Source of the DNA: Variovorax sp. J22G73
GTDB taxonomy: Bacteria; Pseudomonadota; Gammaproteobacteria; Burkholderiales; Burkholderiaceae_C
Assembly: GCF_030317035.1 (NCBI RefSeq)
Contig: NZ_JASZYK010000012.1
Coordinates: 124,001-188,000, forward strand
DNA: 64,000 nt
Direction: 5' to 3'
Below, one piece after another: positions 19,714-27,708 of the stretch. Each line of letters opens with the position of its first letter. The first letter of the stretch is position 1. Made by a program: the position numbers and the translations under genes. The notes beneath the pieces are model-generated. The model had not been told where the DNA came from. It was given only the letters and a program-made list of their open reading frames with translations, and did no database searches.

Positions 19714-20484
19714 CTATTGCCCGTCCGTGTCCGGCGAGGTCTGGCTCGCGATGACGATGTAGTCCGTGTCGCGCCGGGCGATGGTGACCACCATCTCTTC
19801 CTGCGCGCGGCGAAACACCAGGCCCGAGCGCAGGCCGCCGTCGATGGTGCGGTCCTGCACCAGCGTCCAGCCCAGGCGGATCATCTGCTCGCGCAGGTAG
19901 AGCGCGTTGGTCTCCACGCTCACGCCGTTGGTGACCATCACGGTGCGGTTGCGCTGGCCGCGGTCGAAGGAGAGCGTGTCGGAGATCACCTGCGAGCCGG
20001 CCGGGCGCGGAAAGCCGCGGCCGATGCGCGCGGCGCGCGCCTCGGGGTCGGGCACGTCCTCGTACACCACGGCCGCCACCAGCCGGCCCTTGGTGCCCAT
20101 GCCGGCGCCGGCGCCCGTGGGCGTGGCCCACAGCTGCACCGTGACCTGGTAGGCGCCCATGCGCGCGCCGAGCACGCGCGCCGGGCCCAGCTCGCTGGCG
20201 CCGTAGCCGTTCTTGTCGGCGAACCACTTCTCGTAGTAACGAACCACCTCGGACAGCGGCACGCGCGTCTCGAAGCCGCGGATCTGCATGGGCACGGTGT
20301 TCTGCTCGAGGTACTCGGCGATCCAGAAGGTGCTGGCGTCGGGCGGCGAGGGAATGGCCGGCCAGTCGCGTTGCGGCGCCGCGCCGGCGGCCGTGGCGGC
20401 GACAAGGCCGATGCAAAGGCACAGCCACGCGAATGCCGCCCGCATGCGCCGCGATGACCACTGCGATGGCGCTCGCGGCCTCAT
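19714..20484 (-). CDS. Exported protein of unknown function in Tad operon
   Basis: A 256-residue protein with a signal peptide (RMRAAFAWLCLCIGLVAATAAGAA) and no further helix, so it should be periplasmic. I do not recognise a family. Mixed alpha/beta content, with VRYYEKWFADKNGY, QVTVQLWATPTG and a repeated ISDTL...VMVTNG style, suggests a small ligand- or protein-binding domain. The start at 20484 overlaps the previous stop (ATGA); ATG at 20445 would remove a short basic tail ahead of the signal. Its place among pilus genes suggests an envelope accessory role. Confidence 0.7.
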   Translation of the reverse strand: MRPRAPSQWSSRRMRAAFAWLCLCIGLVAATAAGAAPQRDWPAIPSPPDASTFWIAEYLEQNTVPMQIRGFETRVPLSEVVRYYEKWFADKNGYGASELGPARVLGARMGAYQVTVQLWATPTGAGAGMGTKGRLVAAVVYEDVPDPEARAARIGRGFPRPAGSQVISDTLSFDRGQRNRTVMVTNGVSVETNALYLREQMIRLGWTLVQDRTIDGGLRSGLVFRRAQEEMVVTIARRDTDYIVIASQTSPDTDGQ

Positions 20485-21476
20485 GGCAGCGTGTTGACCA
20501 CGGGCGTGGGCGGAAAGGCGCGGTAGTAGCGGAACCTGTCCTTCGGGCTGCCGCCGTCGGCATCGGCGCCGCCGCCGGTCTCGCCACCTGCACCACCCGC
20601 GCCGCCCCCTGCCGCGGCCGGCATGCGCTCGAAGCGGTCGAGCGGCGTCTTCTCCAGCGCGTCGCCCGGCGTGAGCCCGAAGGTGAGGTTGGAGTTGGCG
20701 AAGGCCGGGTAGACCTGGCTGATCTGGTAGGCCGCCGAATGCAGCCCGCCGCGCAGCTGCTGGTAGAACACGCTGTCGGTCAGCTTCAGCGGCACCAGGC
20801 CCTGGATCTTCTTTTCCTCGCGGTTGGTGCCGCCGGCGTTCCAGGCCTCGGTGAGCATGGTCACCTGCTCGCTGATCTCGATCTGCGGCATGAGCGTGAA
20901 GCGCGTGTTGGTCTGGATCACGTCGACCTGGTTGCGCATGTAGCCGCTGCTCACGAAGGTGAACTTGCCCAGCGACTGCGTCACCAGGTTGCCCGACAGC
21001 GCGCTCTGCGCGATGCGCACCTTGTCCCACAGCACGTCGCTGGCGTTCAGCAGCGACGGCAGCGCCACCGCCGTGCTCGACGCGGTCACGTGCGTGGTGC
21101 GCCGGTCGATGGCCGGCTCCAGCGGCTCGAACTCGGCGATGTCTTCCGCATGGATGGTGGCGCCGTCGGTGGAGCGGTCGCGAAAGATGTGGCGGCGCAG
21201 GTCGCGCGTGACTTCGGCATCGGTCTTCTTCACCGCGCCCGACGCGCCAGTGGCGTCTTCGGCGCTGATGCCGTGGGCCTCGGGCATCCACACGGTGCGC
21301 TGCCACGCCACCAGGCGCGCGGCGGACACGGTCTGCAGCCGCTTGGCGCCGTACTCTCCCAGCGCCGGAATGGCCGCGAGCGCGAGCGCCGCGAAGCTCG
21401 CGATGAGCAGGGTCTCGGTCATGGCATGGCCGCGCGCATGCCTGCGCGAAGCCGATCGCCGTGGGGTGCGCGTCAT
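20481..21476 (-). CDS. TadE/TadF-like pseudopilin-type protein (331 aa)
   Basis: A 331-residue protein with a basic leader ending in RG/HAMTETLLIASFAALALAAIPAL: prepilin-like Gly, Glu at +5, then one membrane helix. A large periplasmic domain follows without recognised motifs, ending in a Gly-rich linker (about residues 288-310). It starts by ATGA overlap with the TadG-like gene and ends by ATGA overlap with the next. It probably fills the TadF/TadE minor-pilin slot of the locus, though it is much larger than those proteins. Confidence 0.72.
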   Translation of the reverse strand: MTRTPRRSASRRHARGHAMTETLLIASFAALALAAIPALGEYGAKRLQTVSAARLVAWQRTVWMPEAHGISAEDATGASGAVKKTDAEVTRDLRRHIFRDRSTDGATIHAEDIAEFEPLEPAIDRRTTHVTASSTAVALPSLLNASDVLWDKVRIAQSALSGNLVTQSLGKFTFVSSGYMRNQVDVIQTNTRFTLMPQIEISEQVTMLTEAWNAGGTNREEKKIQGLVPLKLTDSVFYQQLRGGLHSAAYQISQVYPAFANSNLTFGLTPGDALEKTPLDRFERMPAAAGGGAGGAGGETGGGADADGGSPKDRFRYYRAFPPTPVVNTLP

Positions 21477-23335
21477 TCGCCGTTGTCCTCCTCGGCGCCG
21501 AGCACCGCGCCGCCCATGGCGACGGCGCGCGCCCACAGCGAGGGCTCGATGTTGTGCGCGTGCCAGTACGGGCTGAACAGGCTGCGGTGCTCGATGTAGC
21601 CGCCCGCGAAGCCCACGTTGTACTTGCCGATCTGCGGCGGATCGTCGGCCGAGAAATCGCGCCGCGCCCAGCGGTCCTGCGGCCGGCGGAAGTACACCTG
21701 CGCGGTGGACAGCGCCTTGATCTGCTGGCCCGCGAACTGGTCGCGCAGGCCGGTGCGGCCGTCGGGGCTGGCGTCGCCGAAGCCCACTGTCTGGCCGGTG
21801 CGAACGAGGTTGCCGCCCTTTTGCACCACCAGCGAAAGGGCCGGGCCCTTGTCTGTGTTCTTGCCCCACTTGAGCGGGTTGGCGCCCTTGAAGGCCTGCT
21901 CGGCAATCCAGTTGTCGGAGCCGTGCGCCTCCATCGGCGGATGCTCGCGAATGTCCACGTAGCGCGGCAGCGACCAGTTCTGCGTGAGGTTGGTGCCGAT
22001 GCTGGTGCGCGGCCCGTAGTGCAGCTTGGCGTTGAAGATCAGCACCGCCATGGGCAGCAGCAGGATGTCGCCGTCGCGGTCGGCCGCGGCGCGGCGGAAC
22101 GAGCCGCGCACCATGTTGGCGGTGTCGCCGGTCTCGTCGTTCAGGCCACCGTAGGTGCGCGCCTCGCGCGCATAGCTGCGCAGCGTGAGGCGCTGGCCCT
22201 CCCAGCTGCTCATGTAGTTGGGCCCGCCCGCCGCGGCCGCGCCCGCGCCCAGGCCGAAGCGCCCGCGCAGCGTGTCGCCCAGGCCGCCGAAGAAGTCGGT
22301 GTACAGCGGCGCGAGCGGCAGCTTGATCTCGATGGCGTCGCCCGACTGCCAGCGGATGCGCCCCTCTTCGCGGCCGATGCCGTTGGCCGCCACCAGCTCG
22401 GTGCCGCCCTTCCATTCGACCAGCCCGCCGAGCACGTCGCTCGCGAGCCCGCCGAAGCCCGCCGGCGTGGGGCTCTGGCTCACGATGCCGCTGATGGAGC
22501 TGGCCAGGCCCGAGCCGATCCAGCTGGCCCAGTCGGGCAGGAAGCGGCGCTTCTTGGTCCAGTCGTCGCGCGTGGCCTGCGCCGCGTGGGCGAAGCGCAG
22601 CACCTCGTTGTATTCGTCGGCGTCGAAGGGGCCGCTGGCCGACTGGTGGTAGGTGTTGAGGTACAGGCCCAGGTCGGCCACGAACTTGGTCGCGAGGATG
22701 GCGGTTTCGCCCGGCGGCACCGAGGCGTCGGGGTCGTTGGCCTTGAGCACGTCGACGATCAGCTGCGGCAGCTGCGCCGCGGTGCTCGCGAGCATCGCGA
22801 CCTGGCTGGCGGAGATGCCCTGGTTGAGCACGCGCAGCACGTCCACGCCCACCTGCAGCGGCTTGGACACGGGCTCGACGAAACCGGCGATGCGGTCGGC
22901 CGTGCGCTGCAGGCGCTGGGCCTGCCCCACGTTCGCCAGGTAGGCCAGGAAGAAGAAGGGGCCGACGACGGGCGTGCGGCTGCGCTCGAGGTTGCGAATG
23001 CCCTGGTAGGCCTTGGCGATCACCAGGCCCTCCTGGATGTTCGATGCGCTGGTGATGAACGCGGCCATCGAGGTCTGCACGCTCGCGAGCGTGGCAATGC
23101 TCGCTTCGTTGGCCGCCATCGCGCGGTTGGTGTAGGCCAGGTAGTTCAGGCTGCGCGCGGTGAGCACGCTGGCGCTGTAGGTGGTGGCGTCCGCGGTGTT
23201 CTGCAGCTTCATCTTCTCGCGCGTGGCGGCGGCGGTGTTGTAGACCACCAGCACGCTGATGAAGACGAAAGGCAGCAGCGCAACGATGTAGACGATCGCC
23301 TGGCCGGCTTGCCTGGCTCTGTTCGGCGCTTTCAC
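21473..23335 (-). CDS. tadG: TadG-like protein with Tad N-terminal helix
   Basis: A 620-residue protein. The N-terminal GQAIVYIVALLPFVFISVLVVYN is the Tad/TadG-type membrane anchor. It is followed by the conserved stretch KMKLQNTADATTYSASVLTARSLNYLAYTNRAMAANEAS (residues about 38-76, described by key words QNTADA and NRAMAANE). A long periplasmic region follows with no recognised von Willebrand domain. The start is GTG (23333-23335 complement), without a strong ribosome site. It is the second gene of the operon, about 60 bp after the pilin. Confidence 0.82.
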   Translation of the reverse strand: MKAPNRARQAGQAIVYIVALLPFVFISVLVVYNTAAATREKMKLQNTADATTYSASVLTARSLNYLAYTNRAMAANEASIATLASVQTSMAAFITSASNIQEGLVIAKAYQGIRNLERSRTPVVGPFFFLAYLANVGQAQRLQRTADRIAGFVEPVSKPLQVGVDVLRVLNQGISASQVAMLASTAAQLPQLIVDVLKANDPDASVPPGETAILATKFVADLGLYLNTYHQSASGPFDADEYNEVLRFAHAAQATRDDWTKKRRFLPDWASWIGSGLASSISGIVSQSPTPAGFGGLASDVLGGLVEWKGGTELVAANGIGREEGRIRWQSGDAIEIKLPLAPLYTDFFGGLGDTLRGRFGLGAGAAAAGGPNYMSSWEGQRLTLRSYAREARTYGGLNDETGDTANMVRGSFRRAAADRDGDILLLPMAVLIFNAKLHYGPRTSIGTNLTQNWSLPRYVDIREHPPMEAHGSDNWIAEQAFKGANPLKWGKNTDKGPALSLVVQKGGNLVRTGQTVGFGDASPDGRTGLRDQFAGQQIKALSTAQVYFRRPQDRWARRDFSADDPPQIGKYNVGFAGGYIEHRSLFSPYWHAHNIEPSLWARAVAMGGAVLGAEEDNGE

Positions 23336-23395
23336 TGGACGTTGCGGGTCAGTGGAGGGCGAGCGTCTTGCGGACTTGCTGCTTGGCTTGGCGGC

Positions 23396-23701
23396 TTACT
23401 TCGCGCCGTCCGCGCCGCCCTTGGTGTAGGTGCTCATGTTCATGTTGACGTCGGCGTTGGTGGAGGCCTTGCCGGCGGCGGTCTGGGCCTTGGTCACTTC
23501 TGCGGTGCCGGTCTTGCCGCCCACTTCCTGCGCCATGCCGGCCACCTGGTTGCGCATGGTCTGGCCGAAGAAGCTGAACACCGCGATGGCCGCGATGGCG
23601 ATGAGGCCGAGGATCACGAGGTACTCGGTCATGCCTTGCCCGCGGATCTTGATCTTCGAGGCAACGTGACGGCTCAACAGGGTCAGGCGATGGATGTGCA
23701 T
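23396..23701 (-). CDS. flp: Major Flp prepilin
   Basis: A 101-residue Flp/Fap pilin precursor. The leader of about 21 residues ends at RG/QGMTEYLVILGLIAIAAIAVFSFFG: Gly at -1, Glu +5 and Tyr +6, the diagnostic Flp processing site, then the assembly helix. The mature tail is Thr/Ala/Lys-rich with NADVNMNMSTYTKGG. AGGAA lies 9 nt before the ATG. It heads the Tad operon. The upstream region carries a TTGACA box and a repeat array. Confidence 0.92.
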   Translation of the reverse strand: MHIHRLTLLSRHVASKIKIRGQGMTEYLVILGLIAIAAIAVFSFFGQTMRNQVAGMAQEVGGKTGTAEVTKAQTAAGKASTNADVNMNMSTYTKGGADGAK

Positions 23702-23794
23702 GAGAGAAGTTCCTGAAAGGTGGCTGAAAGAAACAGCCCGGATCGTAGGGACGCACTCGCCTCGCGTTCGATAGACTTTTTGCGATTGCCGATA

Positions 23795-23823
23795 CGAATT
23801 GACTTTCAGGACACGCTTGTCAA
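23795..23823 (-). promoter_or_regulatory. Probable flp promoter
   Basis: On the minus strand a perfect -35 hexamer TTGACA (complement of 23818-23823) is followed after 17 nt by AATTCG, a poor -10. The region is the most AT-rich upstream of flp and lies about 95-120 bp from its start codon. A good -35 with a weak -10 fits a promoter needing an activator. Confidence 0.4.
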
Positions 23824-23836
23824 AACACTCGCAGTC

Positions 23837-23902
23837 TTTAGTTCACTGAACGTTCGCTGAACCTTCGCCGAGCAGTCATCGAACCGTCATCGAACCGTCA
23901 CT
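23837..23902. repeat. Array of 11-bp direct repeats upstream of flp
   Basis: Six consecutive 11-mers: one diverged (23837), then GAACGTTCGCT, GAACCTTCGCC, GAGCAGTCATC, GAACCGTCATC and GAACCGTCACT (23848, 23859, 23870, 23881, 23892). The last copy contains the stop codon of the AraC gene. The unit is about one helical turn and not a multiple of three. The array ends 13 bp upstream of the TTGACA box of the flp promoter. Confidence 0.75.
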
Positions 23903-24842
23903 CGAGGCTTGCAGGAACCGTCGCGCCTTCGAACCGCAGCTGGCTCTGCCTTCTGAATTCGGTCGGCGTCACGCCCTTGATCTCGAGGAACTGCCGGTTG
24001 AAGTTCGACACGTTGTTGAAGCCCACGTCGTAGCAGATCGAGGTGACGTAGCGGTCGCTGTGCATCAGCAGCAGGCAGGCCTTGTTCACGCGCACCTGGT
24101 TCACGTAGCTGAGAAAGCTGTGGCCCGTGGCACGCCTGAACAGCCTGCTGAAGCGCCCCGCATGCATGCCGAGCTCCGCGGCGATGTCGGCCGCGCTCAC
24201 GTCCTTCGACGGGTCGTTGGCGATGCGCGTGACGATGTCGTTGATGGCCTCCAGCGGGTTGTCGCCGTCGGTCTGCATGCCCGACAGCAGCCTGTAGTCG
24301 GTGCATTGCGCGATGTCGGCAAGAAAGTCGCAGAACAGGCTGAAGCGCTTCAGCCCGCGCGCATCCTTCACACGGTGCCAATGTTGCTGCGCGCATTCGG
24401 CCATGCCGAAGAACTCGATGCCGTAGCGCGCGCGCTCGAGCATGCGCACCGCTTCGAGCAGCTCGGGAATGCGCTGCGCGGCCTCGAAGATGGGATCGTG
24501 CAGGAACTGGATGACGAGGTCGCGCTGCGCGACGCCCTCGGGTGGTGCGTCGAGCGAGATCCAGTTGTGCGGCAGCTTGGGGCCGCACAGCACCAGGTGG
24601 CCGGGCTCGAAGGCCCCGATCCAGTCGCCCACGAAGGCCTGCCCCGAGGTGGCCACGATGAGGTGCAGCTCGTACTCCTCGTGGCAATGCCAGCGCGCCA
24701 GCGGCGTGGGGAAACCATGTTCCAGGCAACGCACCAGGCCCACTTCGTCGGATGGCTCGTAGCCCAGTTCGGTGGAACGGGCAAGCTCGACTTCGAGCTC
24801 GGGCAACAGTTGGCGTGGCGATCGCTGGTGTGAACTCGGCAT
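23898..24842 (-). CDS. AraC-family transcriptional regulator
   Basis: A 314-residue regulator with an N-terminal cupin-like sensor (WHCHEEYELHLIVATSG near residue 52, FEPGHLVLCGPKLPHNW) and a C-terminal double helix-turn-helix of the AraC type (VSAADIAAELGMHAGRFSRLFRRATG, then ICYDVGFNNVSNFNRQFLEIKGVTPTEFR). Start at 24842 (MPSSHQ) is chosen; 12 further in-frame residues exist upstream. It may control carbon use, or the Tad operon that begins 197 bp downstream on the same strand; the latter is inference from position and the repeat array. Confidence 0.9.
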   Translation of the reverse strand: MPSSHQRSPRQLLPELEVELARSTELGYEPSDEVGLVRCLEHGFPTPLARWHCHEEYELHLIVATSGQAFVGDWIGAFEPGHLVLCGPKLPHNWISLDAPPEGVAQRDLVIQFLHDPIFEAAQRIPELLEAVRMLERARYGIEFFGMAECAQQHWHRVKDARGLKRFSLFCDFLADIAQCTDYRLLSGMQTDGDNPLEAINDIVTRIANDPSKDVSAADIAAELGMHAGRFSRLFRRATGHSFLSYVNQVRVNKACLLLMHSDRYVTSICYDVGFNNVSNFNRQFLEIKGVTPTEFRRQSQLRFEGATVPASLE

Positions 24843-25230
24843 GACTTTGTTTGAAGGACGGAAAGCGTTTTCCAACAACCGGCGCGGGGCGCCAAGGGCG
24901 CTCCGGACGGTCGTGGGGTCGTGGTCTTCGAAGTCGGCGTGGCTCGCATCACGCGAGCCCGCAAGCGGTGTGCGTGAACCACTTCGGCGCGGCGGACGAT
25001 AGTTGCGAGGCCATGCAATTGCCAGACCCTATGCGGGCTACAGCAGTCGATATGCGCGCACGGCAAGCCGCCGGAACAGGCGCGATGCACACCTGCCGGC
25101 ATTGTCTAGACAGCTGAACCACGGCAACTCCCTCTGTGATTTGCCGATCAGTAGACGCGAGGGCGCGGCCTGTCTAGAAGCCGAACCGATGCCGTCGCGA
25201 AGTAAGCTTTTTTCGCGCGGCGTCGAAAGG
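24843..25230. other. Intergenic region without a gene (388 bp)
   Basis: No supported coding sequence on either strand. It should contain the promoter of the AraC gene. It holds a perfect palindrome TGTCTAGACA at 25103-25112 and a second TGTCTAGA at 25171-25178, 68 bp apart, in a locally less GC-rich stretch. Nothing else stands out. Confidence 0.5.
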
Positions 25231-25662
25231 CTATGTCGCGGCGAACACGGCCTGCACCACCACGCCTTGCGCCGCCAAACGTTTGCGCATGGTGAGCACC
25301 TGCTGGTCCTTGCTGATGAGCAAGGCACGCCGCGCCACCGCCAGGTCGATGAAGACCTGGTCGTCGGGGTCCTTGCACACGCACGGTGCACGCGGGGGCG
25401 TGTCGGCCTGCAGGTGCACGCGCGCATCGAAGGCCTCGAGCACGCTGGCGGCGGCCATCTGCCGCTGCGCGAGCCGCTTCACGATGAGCGGATAGCCAAG
25501 CACGCGCGCCAGCTCGGTGCGCATGGGTGCGGTCACGAGCCAGCGCAGGTGGCCGGCGTCGAGCGCGGCCACCAGCGGTGCGCAATCGGGGTTGTCGAAC
25601 ACGAACAGGTCGAGCGCGATGTTGGTGTCGATGACGACGGGGCCGGGTTCTGTCAACGTCAT
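25231..25662 (-). CDS. PIN-domain putative ribonuclease, orphan
   Basis: A 143-residue PIN domain of the COG1569-like family of putative toxin RNases. Acidic metal ligands are visible: VIDTNIALDLF (Asp about 12), the Glu of MRTELARVLGYP, and DPDDQVFIDLAVA. It lacks an adjacent antitoxin gene: the next gene upstream is on the other strand and encodes an exported protein, and the downstream flank is empty. It may be a stand-alone family or an orphaned toxin. Confidence 0.82.
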   Translation of the reverse strand: MTLTEPGPVVIDTNIALDLFVFDNPDCAPLVAALDAGHLRWLVTAPMRTELARVLGYPLIVKRLAQRQMAAASVLEAFDARVHLQADTPPRAPCVCKDPDDQVFIDLAVARRALLISKDQQVLTMRKRLAAQGVVVQAVFAAT

Positions 25663-25824
25663 GGAATGTGAGAGGGAATGCTTCGATGTTGCACCATGCG
25701 GGGCGAGGTCAGCCTGGCGTAGGTTCGGGGCTGGAAAATGCCGCGGCCCGTCTTGGCCTGCCTTGCTTGCTTTGCCTGCACCGTTGTTCTTCTTGCGTAC
25801 CGCTTCCGTCCCGCTGCCCTTTTC

Positions 25825-26352
25825 ATGAAACGACTTCCGCTGCCTTGCCCTGTCCTCGTTGCCCTGGTTGCTCTGGTTGCCTCGGCCGGTGCGCGCGCCG
25901 AATGGCTGACGCTCACCGGCTCGCCCGGCGATGCGGCCAGCAGCTACGTGCAGGTCGACCCGACCACGGTGCAGGTCGACGGCTCGCACCGCATCGTGAA
26001 CCTGCGCCTGAGCCTGGCGCAGGAGCGCACCACGAAGGACGGCCTGCGCTTTCGCTCGTTCAACGCCCGCGTGAACGTCGACTGCGAGGCGCGCAACGCG
26101 CGCTATGTGAGCGCTACCTACTTCGGCCACCCTGATTTCGTGGGCGAGCCGATTGCGGTGCGGGTGTTCGAGGCGGACGACGTGCGGCCCATGACGCTGT
26201 CCGGCGCGCCGCGCGACCTGGCGGGGCGCACCATCAACGCGGCGTGCAGCGTGAGCGGCAAGGAGCAGAAGGAAGCGGCGGAGCAGCCGGTGCCGGATGC
26301 ATCTCAGGCGCCGCAAGCACCTCAGGCACCGCAGGCGCCCCGGACGCCTTAG
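25825..26352 (+). CDS. Exported surface-adhesin-E-like protein
   Basis: A 175-residue protein with signal peptide (MKRLPLPCPVLVALVALVASAGARA) and a single small domain: EWLTLTG, then YVQVDPTTVQVDGSHRIVNLRLSL, FNARVNVDCEARNARYVSATYFG, the alternating pattern of the adhesin protein E family (two Cys, tyrosine-rich strand). It ends in four QAP tripeptides. The ORF start 87 bp upstream was rejected since it has no signal. Its TAG overlaps the stop of the convergent methyltransferase gene. Confidence 0.68.
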   Translation: MKRLPLPCPVLVALVALVASAGARAEWLTLTGSPGDAASSYVQVDPTTVQVDGSHRIVNLRLSLAQERTTKDGLRFRSFNARVNVDCEARNARYVSATYFGHPDFVGEPIAVRVFEADDVRPMTLSGAPRDLAGRTINAACSVSGKEQKEAAEQPVPDASQAPQAPQAPQAPRTP

Positions 26353-27626
26353 GAAGCGACCGGCTTGCGCGCCGAGCCCGCGACCATGTCGAAGCGGAAC
26401 AGCCGGCACTCGATGGGGCCGTTCCACATCGGCACGCGGCGCGACTCCTTCAGGCGCATCTGCTTGGGCAGCTTCAGGTCGGGCGTGAGCACCCAGGCGG
26501 TCCAGCCGGCGTAGTTCTTCTTCCAGTGGGTGGCGAGCTGCGGGAAGAACTCGCCGCCGTCGCTGCCATCTCCGCCTTCTCCTCGTTCTGACGAATCGCT
26601 GGCCGACGTTTGCGCCGATTCGCGCGCACCGAAACGCCCCGGGCCGGCCACGCCGCCCACCTCGATGCGCTCGCCGTACGGCGGGTTGAGCATGATCACG
26701 CCGCCCTCCGCGGGCGGCATGCGCTGCAGCGCGTCGCCGCCGCGGAACTCGATGGCCTGCGCCACGCCGGCGCGTTCGGCGTTGCGCTCGGCAAAGTCGA
26801 CCATGCGGTGCGACACGTCGGAGCCGAAGATGGCCACGCCGGCATCGCGCTCGGCCTTTTCAGCCTCGTTCTTGATGGCCGTCCACACATGCGGCTGGAA
26901 CGGCAGCAGCTTCTCGAAGCCGAAGCGCCGCAGCGAACCGGCCGCGATGCCGCGCGCGATCTGCGCCGCCTCGATGGCGATGGTGCCGCTGCCGCAGCAG
27001 GGGTCGTACAGGGGCTGGTCGGACACGGTGCCGGCCTCGGGGTTCCACCAGCCGCTGGCGGCCAGCATGGCGGCGGCCAGGGTTTCCTTCAGCGGGGCGT
27101 CGCCCTTGTCCTGGCGCCAGCCGCGCTTGAACAGCGGCTCGCCCGAGGTGTCGATGTACAGCGTGCAGGTGTCGGTGGTCAGGTGGGCGAACACGCGGCA
27201 GTCGGGCCACTGGGTCTCGATGCTCGGGCGCACGCCGTTGGCCTTGGCGCGAAAGCGGTCGGCAATGGCGTCCTTGATGCGCAGGGTGGCGAAGTTCAGG
27301 CTCTGCAGCGGGCTGTGCTGGGCGGTGGTCTCGATCTTGAAGGTCTGCTTGGGCGTGAACCAGATTTCCCAGGCCACGCCGTTGGCAATGGCGTACAGGT
27401 CGTTCTCGTTGCGGTAGGGCGCATGGGCCAGCTCGACCAGCACGCGCTGCGCGAGGCGGCTGTGCAGGTTGAGCTTGAGGGCGTCGCGCCAGTCGGCACG
27501 CACGCGCACGCCGCCTCGCAGGGTGAGCAGGTCTTGCCCGGCGCGGCCCGTCAGGGCGTGCACCTCCTGGGCAAGGAATTCCTCGACGCCGGCGGCGCAA
27601 GGCAGGAAGAAGGAGAGATCGTTCAC
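26349..27626 (-). CDS. rlmL: THUMP-domain 23S rRNA guanine-N2 methyltransferase (RlmL-like)
   Basis: A 425-residue RNA methyltransferase: THUMP domain (about residues 40-150) and SAM-dependent methyltransferase with motif I DPCCGSGTIAIEA and catalytic NPPYGER. This is the RlmL type that makes m2G2445 in 23S rRNA; the C-terminal RlmK-like domain of enterobacterial RlmL is absent. A Ser/Glu/Gly-rich insert (about residues 335-365) follows NPPYGER. No ATG fits: GTG at 27626 begins at the expected NDLSFFLPC, while an upstream GTG at 27680 would leave 28 bp to the divergent kinase gene. Confidence 0.85.
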   Translation of the reverse strand: MNDLSFFLPCAAGVEEFLAQEVHALTGRAGQDLLTLRGGVRVRADWRDALKLNLHSRLAQRVLVELAHAPYRNENDLYAIANGVAWEIWFTPKQTFKIETTAQHSPLQSLNFATLRIKDAIADRFRAKANGVRPSIETQWPDCRVFAHLTTDTCTLYIDTSGEPLFKRGWRQDKGDAPLKETLAAAMLAASGWWNPEAGTVSDQPLYDPCCGSGTIAIEAAQIARGIAAGSLRRFGFEKLLPFQPHVWTAIKNEAEKAERDAGVAIFGSDVSHRMVDFAERNAERAGVAQAIEFRGGDALQRMPPAEGGVIMLNPPYGERIEVGGVAGPGRFGARESAQTSASDSSERGEGGDGSDGGEFFPQLATHWKKNYAGWTAWVLTPDLKLPKQMRLKESRRVPMWNGPIECRLFRFDMVAGSARKPVAS

Positions 27627-27708
27627 GGGAATTTCGCTATCGGGAAGCCCGACCAGGGGCCTCCATTGTCGCCGCGTCACAGTCCTTCTCTATATAGTCG
27701 ATTCGCCG

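Noticed and set aside
23396..23701. CRISPR-like or phage origin for the repeats near flp
   Set aside because: The 11-bp units have no spacers and no cas genes are present; they are a contiguous tandem array.
24851..25117. Small ORFs in the region between AraC and PIN genes
   Set aside because: Basic, Arg-rich translations with no start context; treated as non-coding.
25190..25225. T-rich hairpin-like stretch downstream of the PIN gene as terminator
   Set aside because: The T-run falls in the loop between the possible stem arms, not after the stem, so it does not fit an intrinsic terminator.
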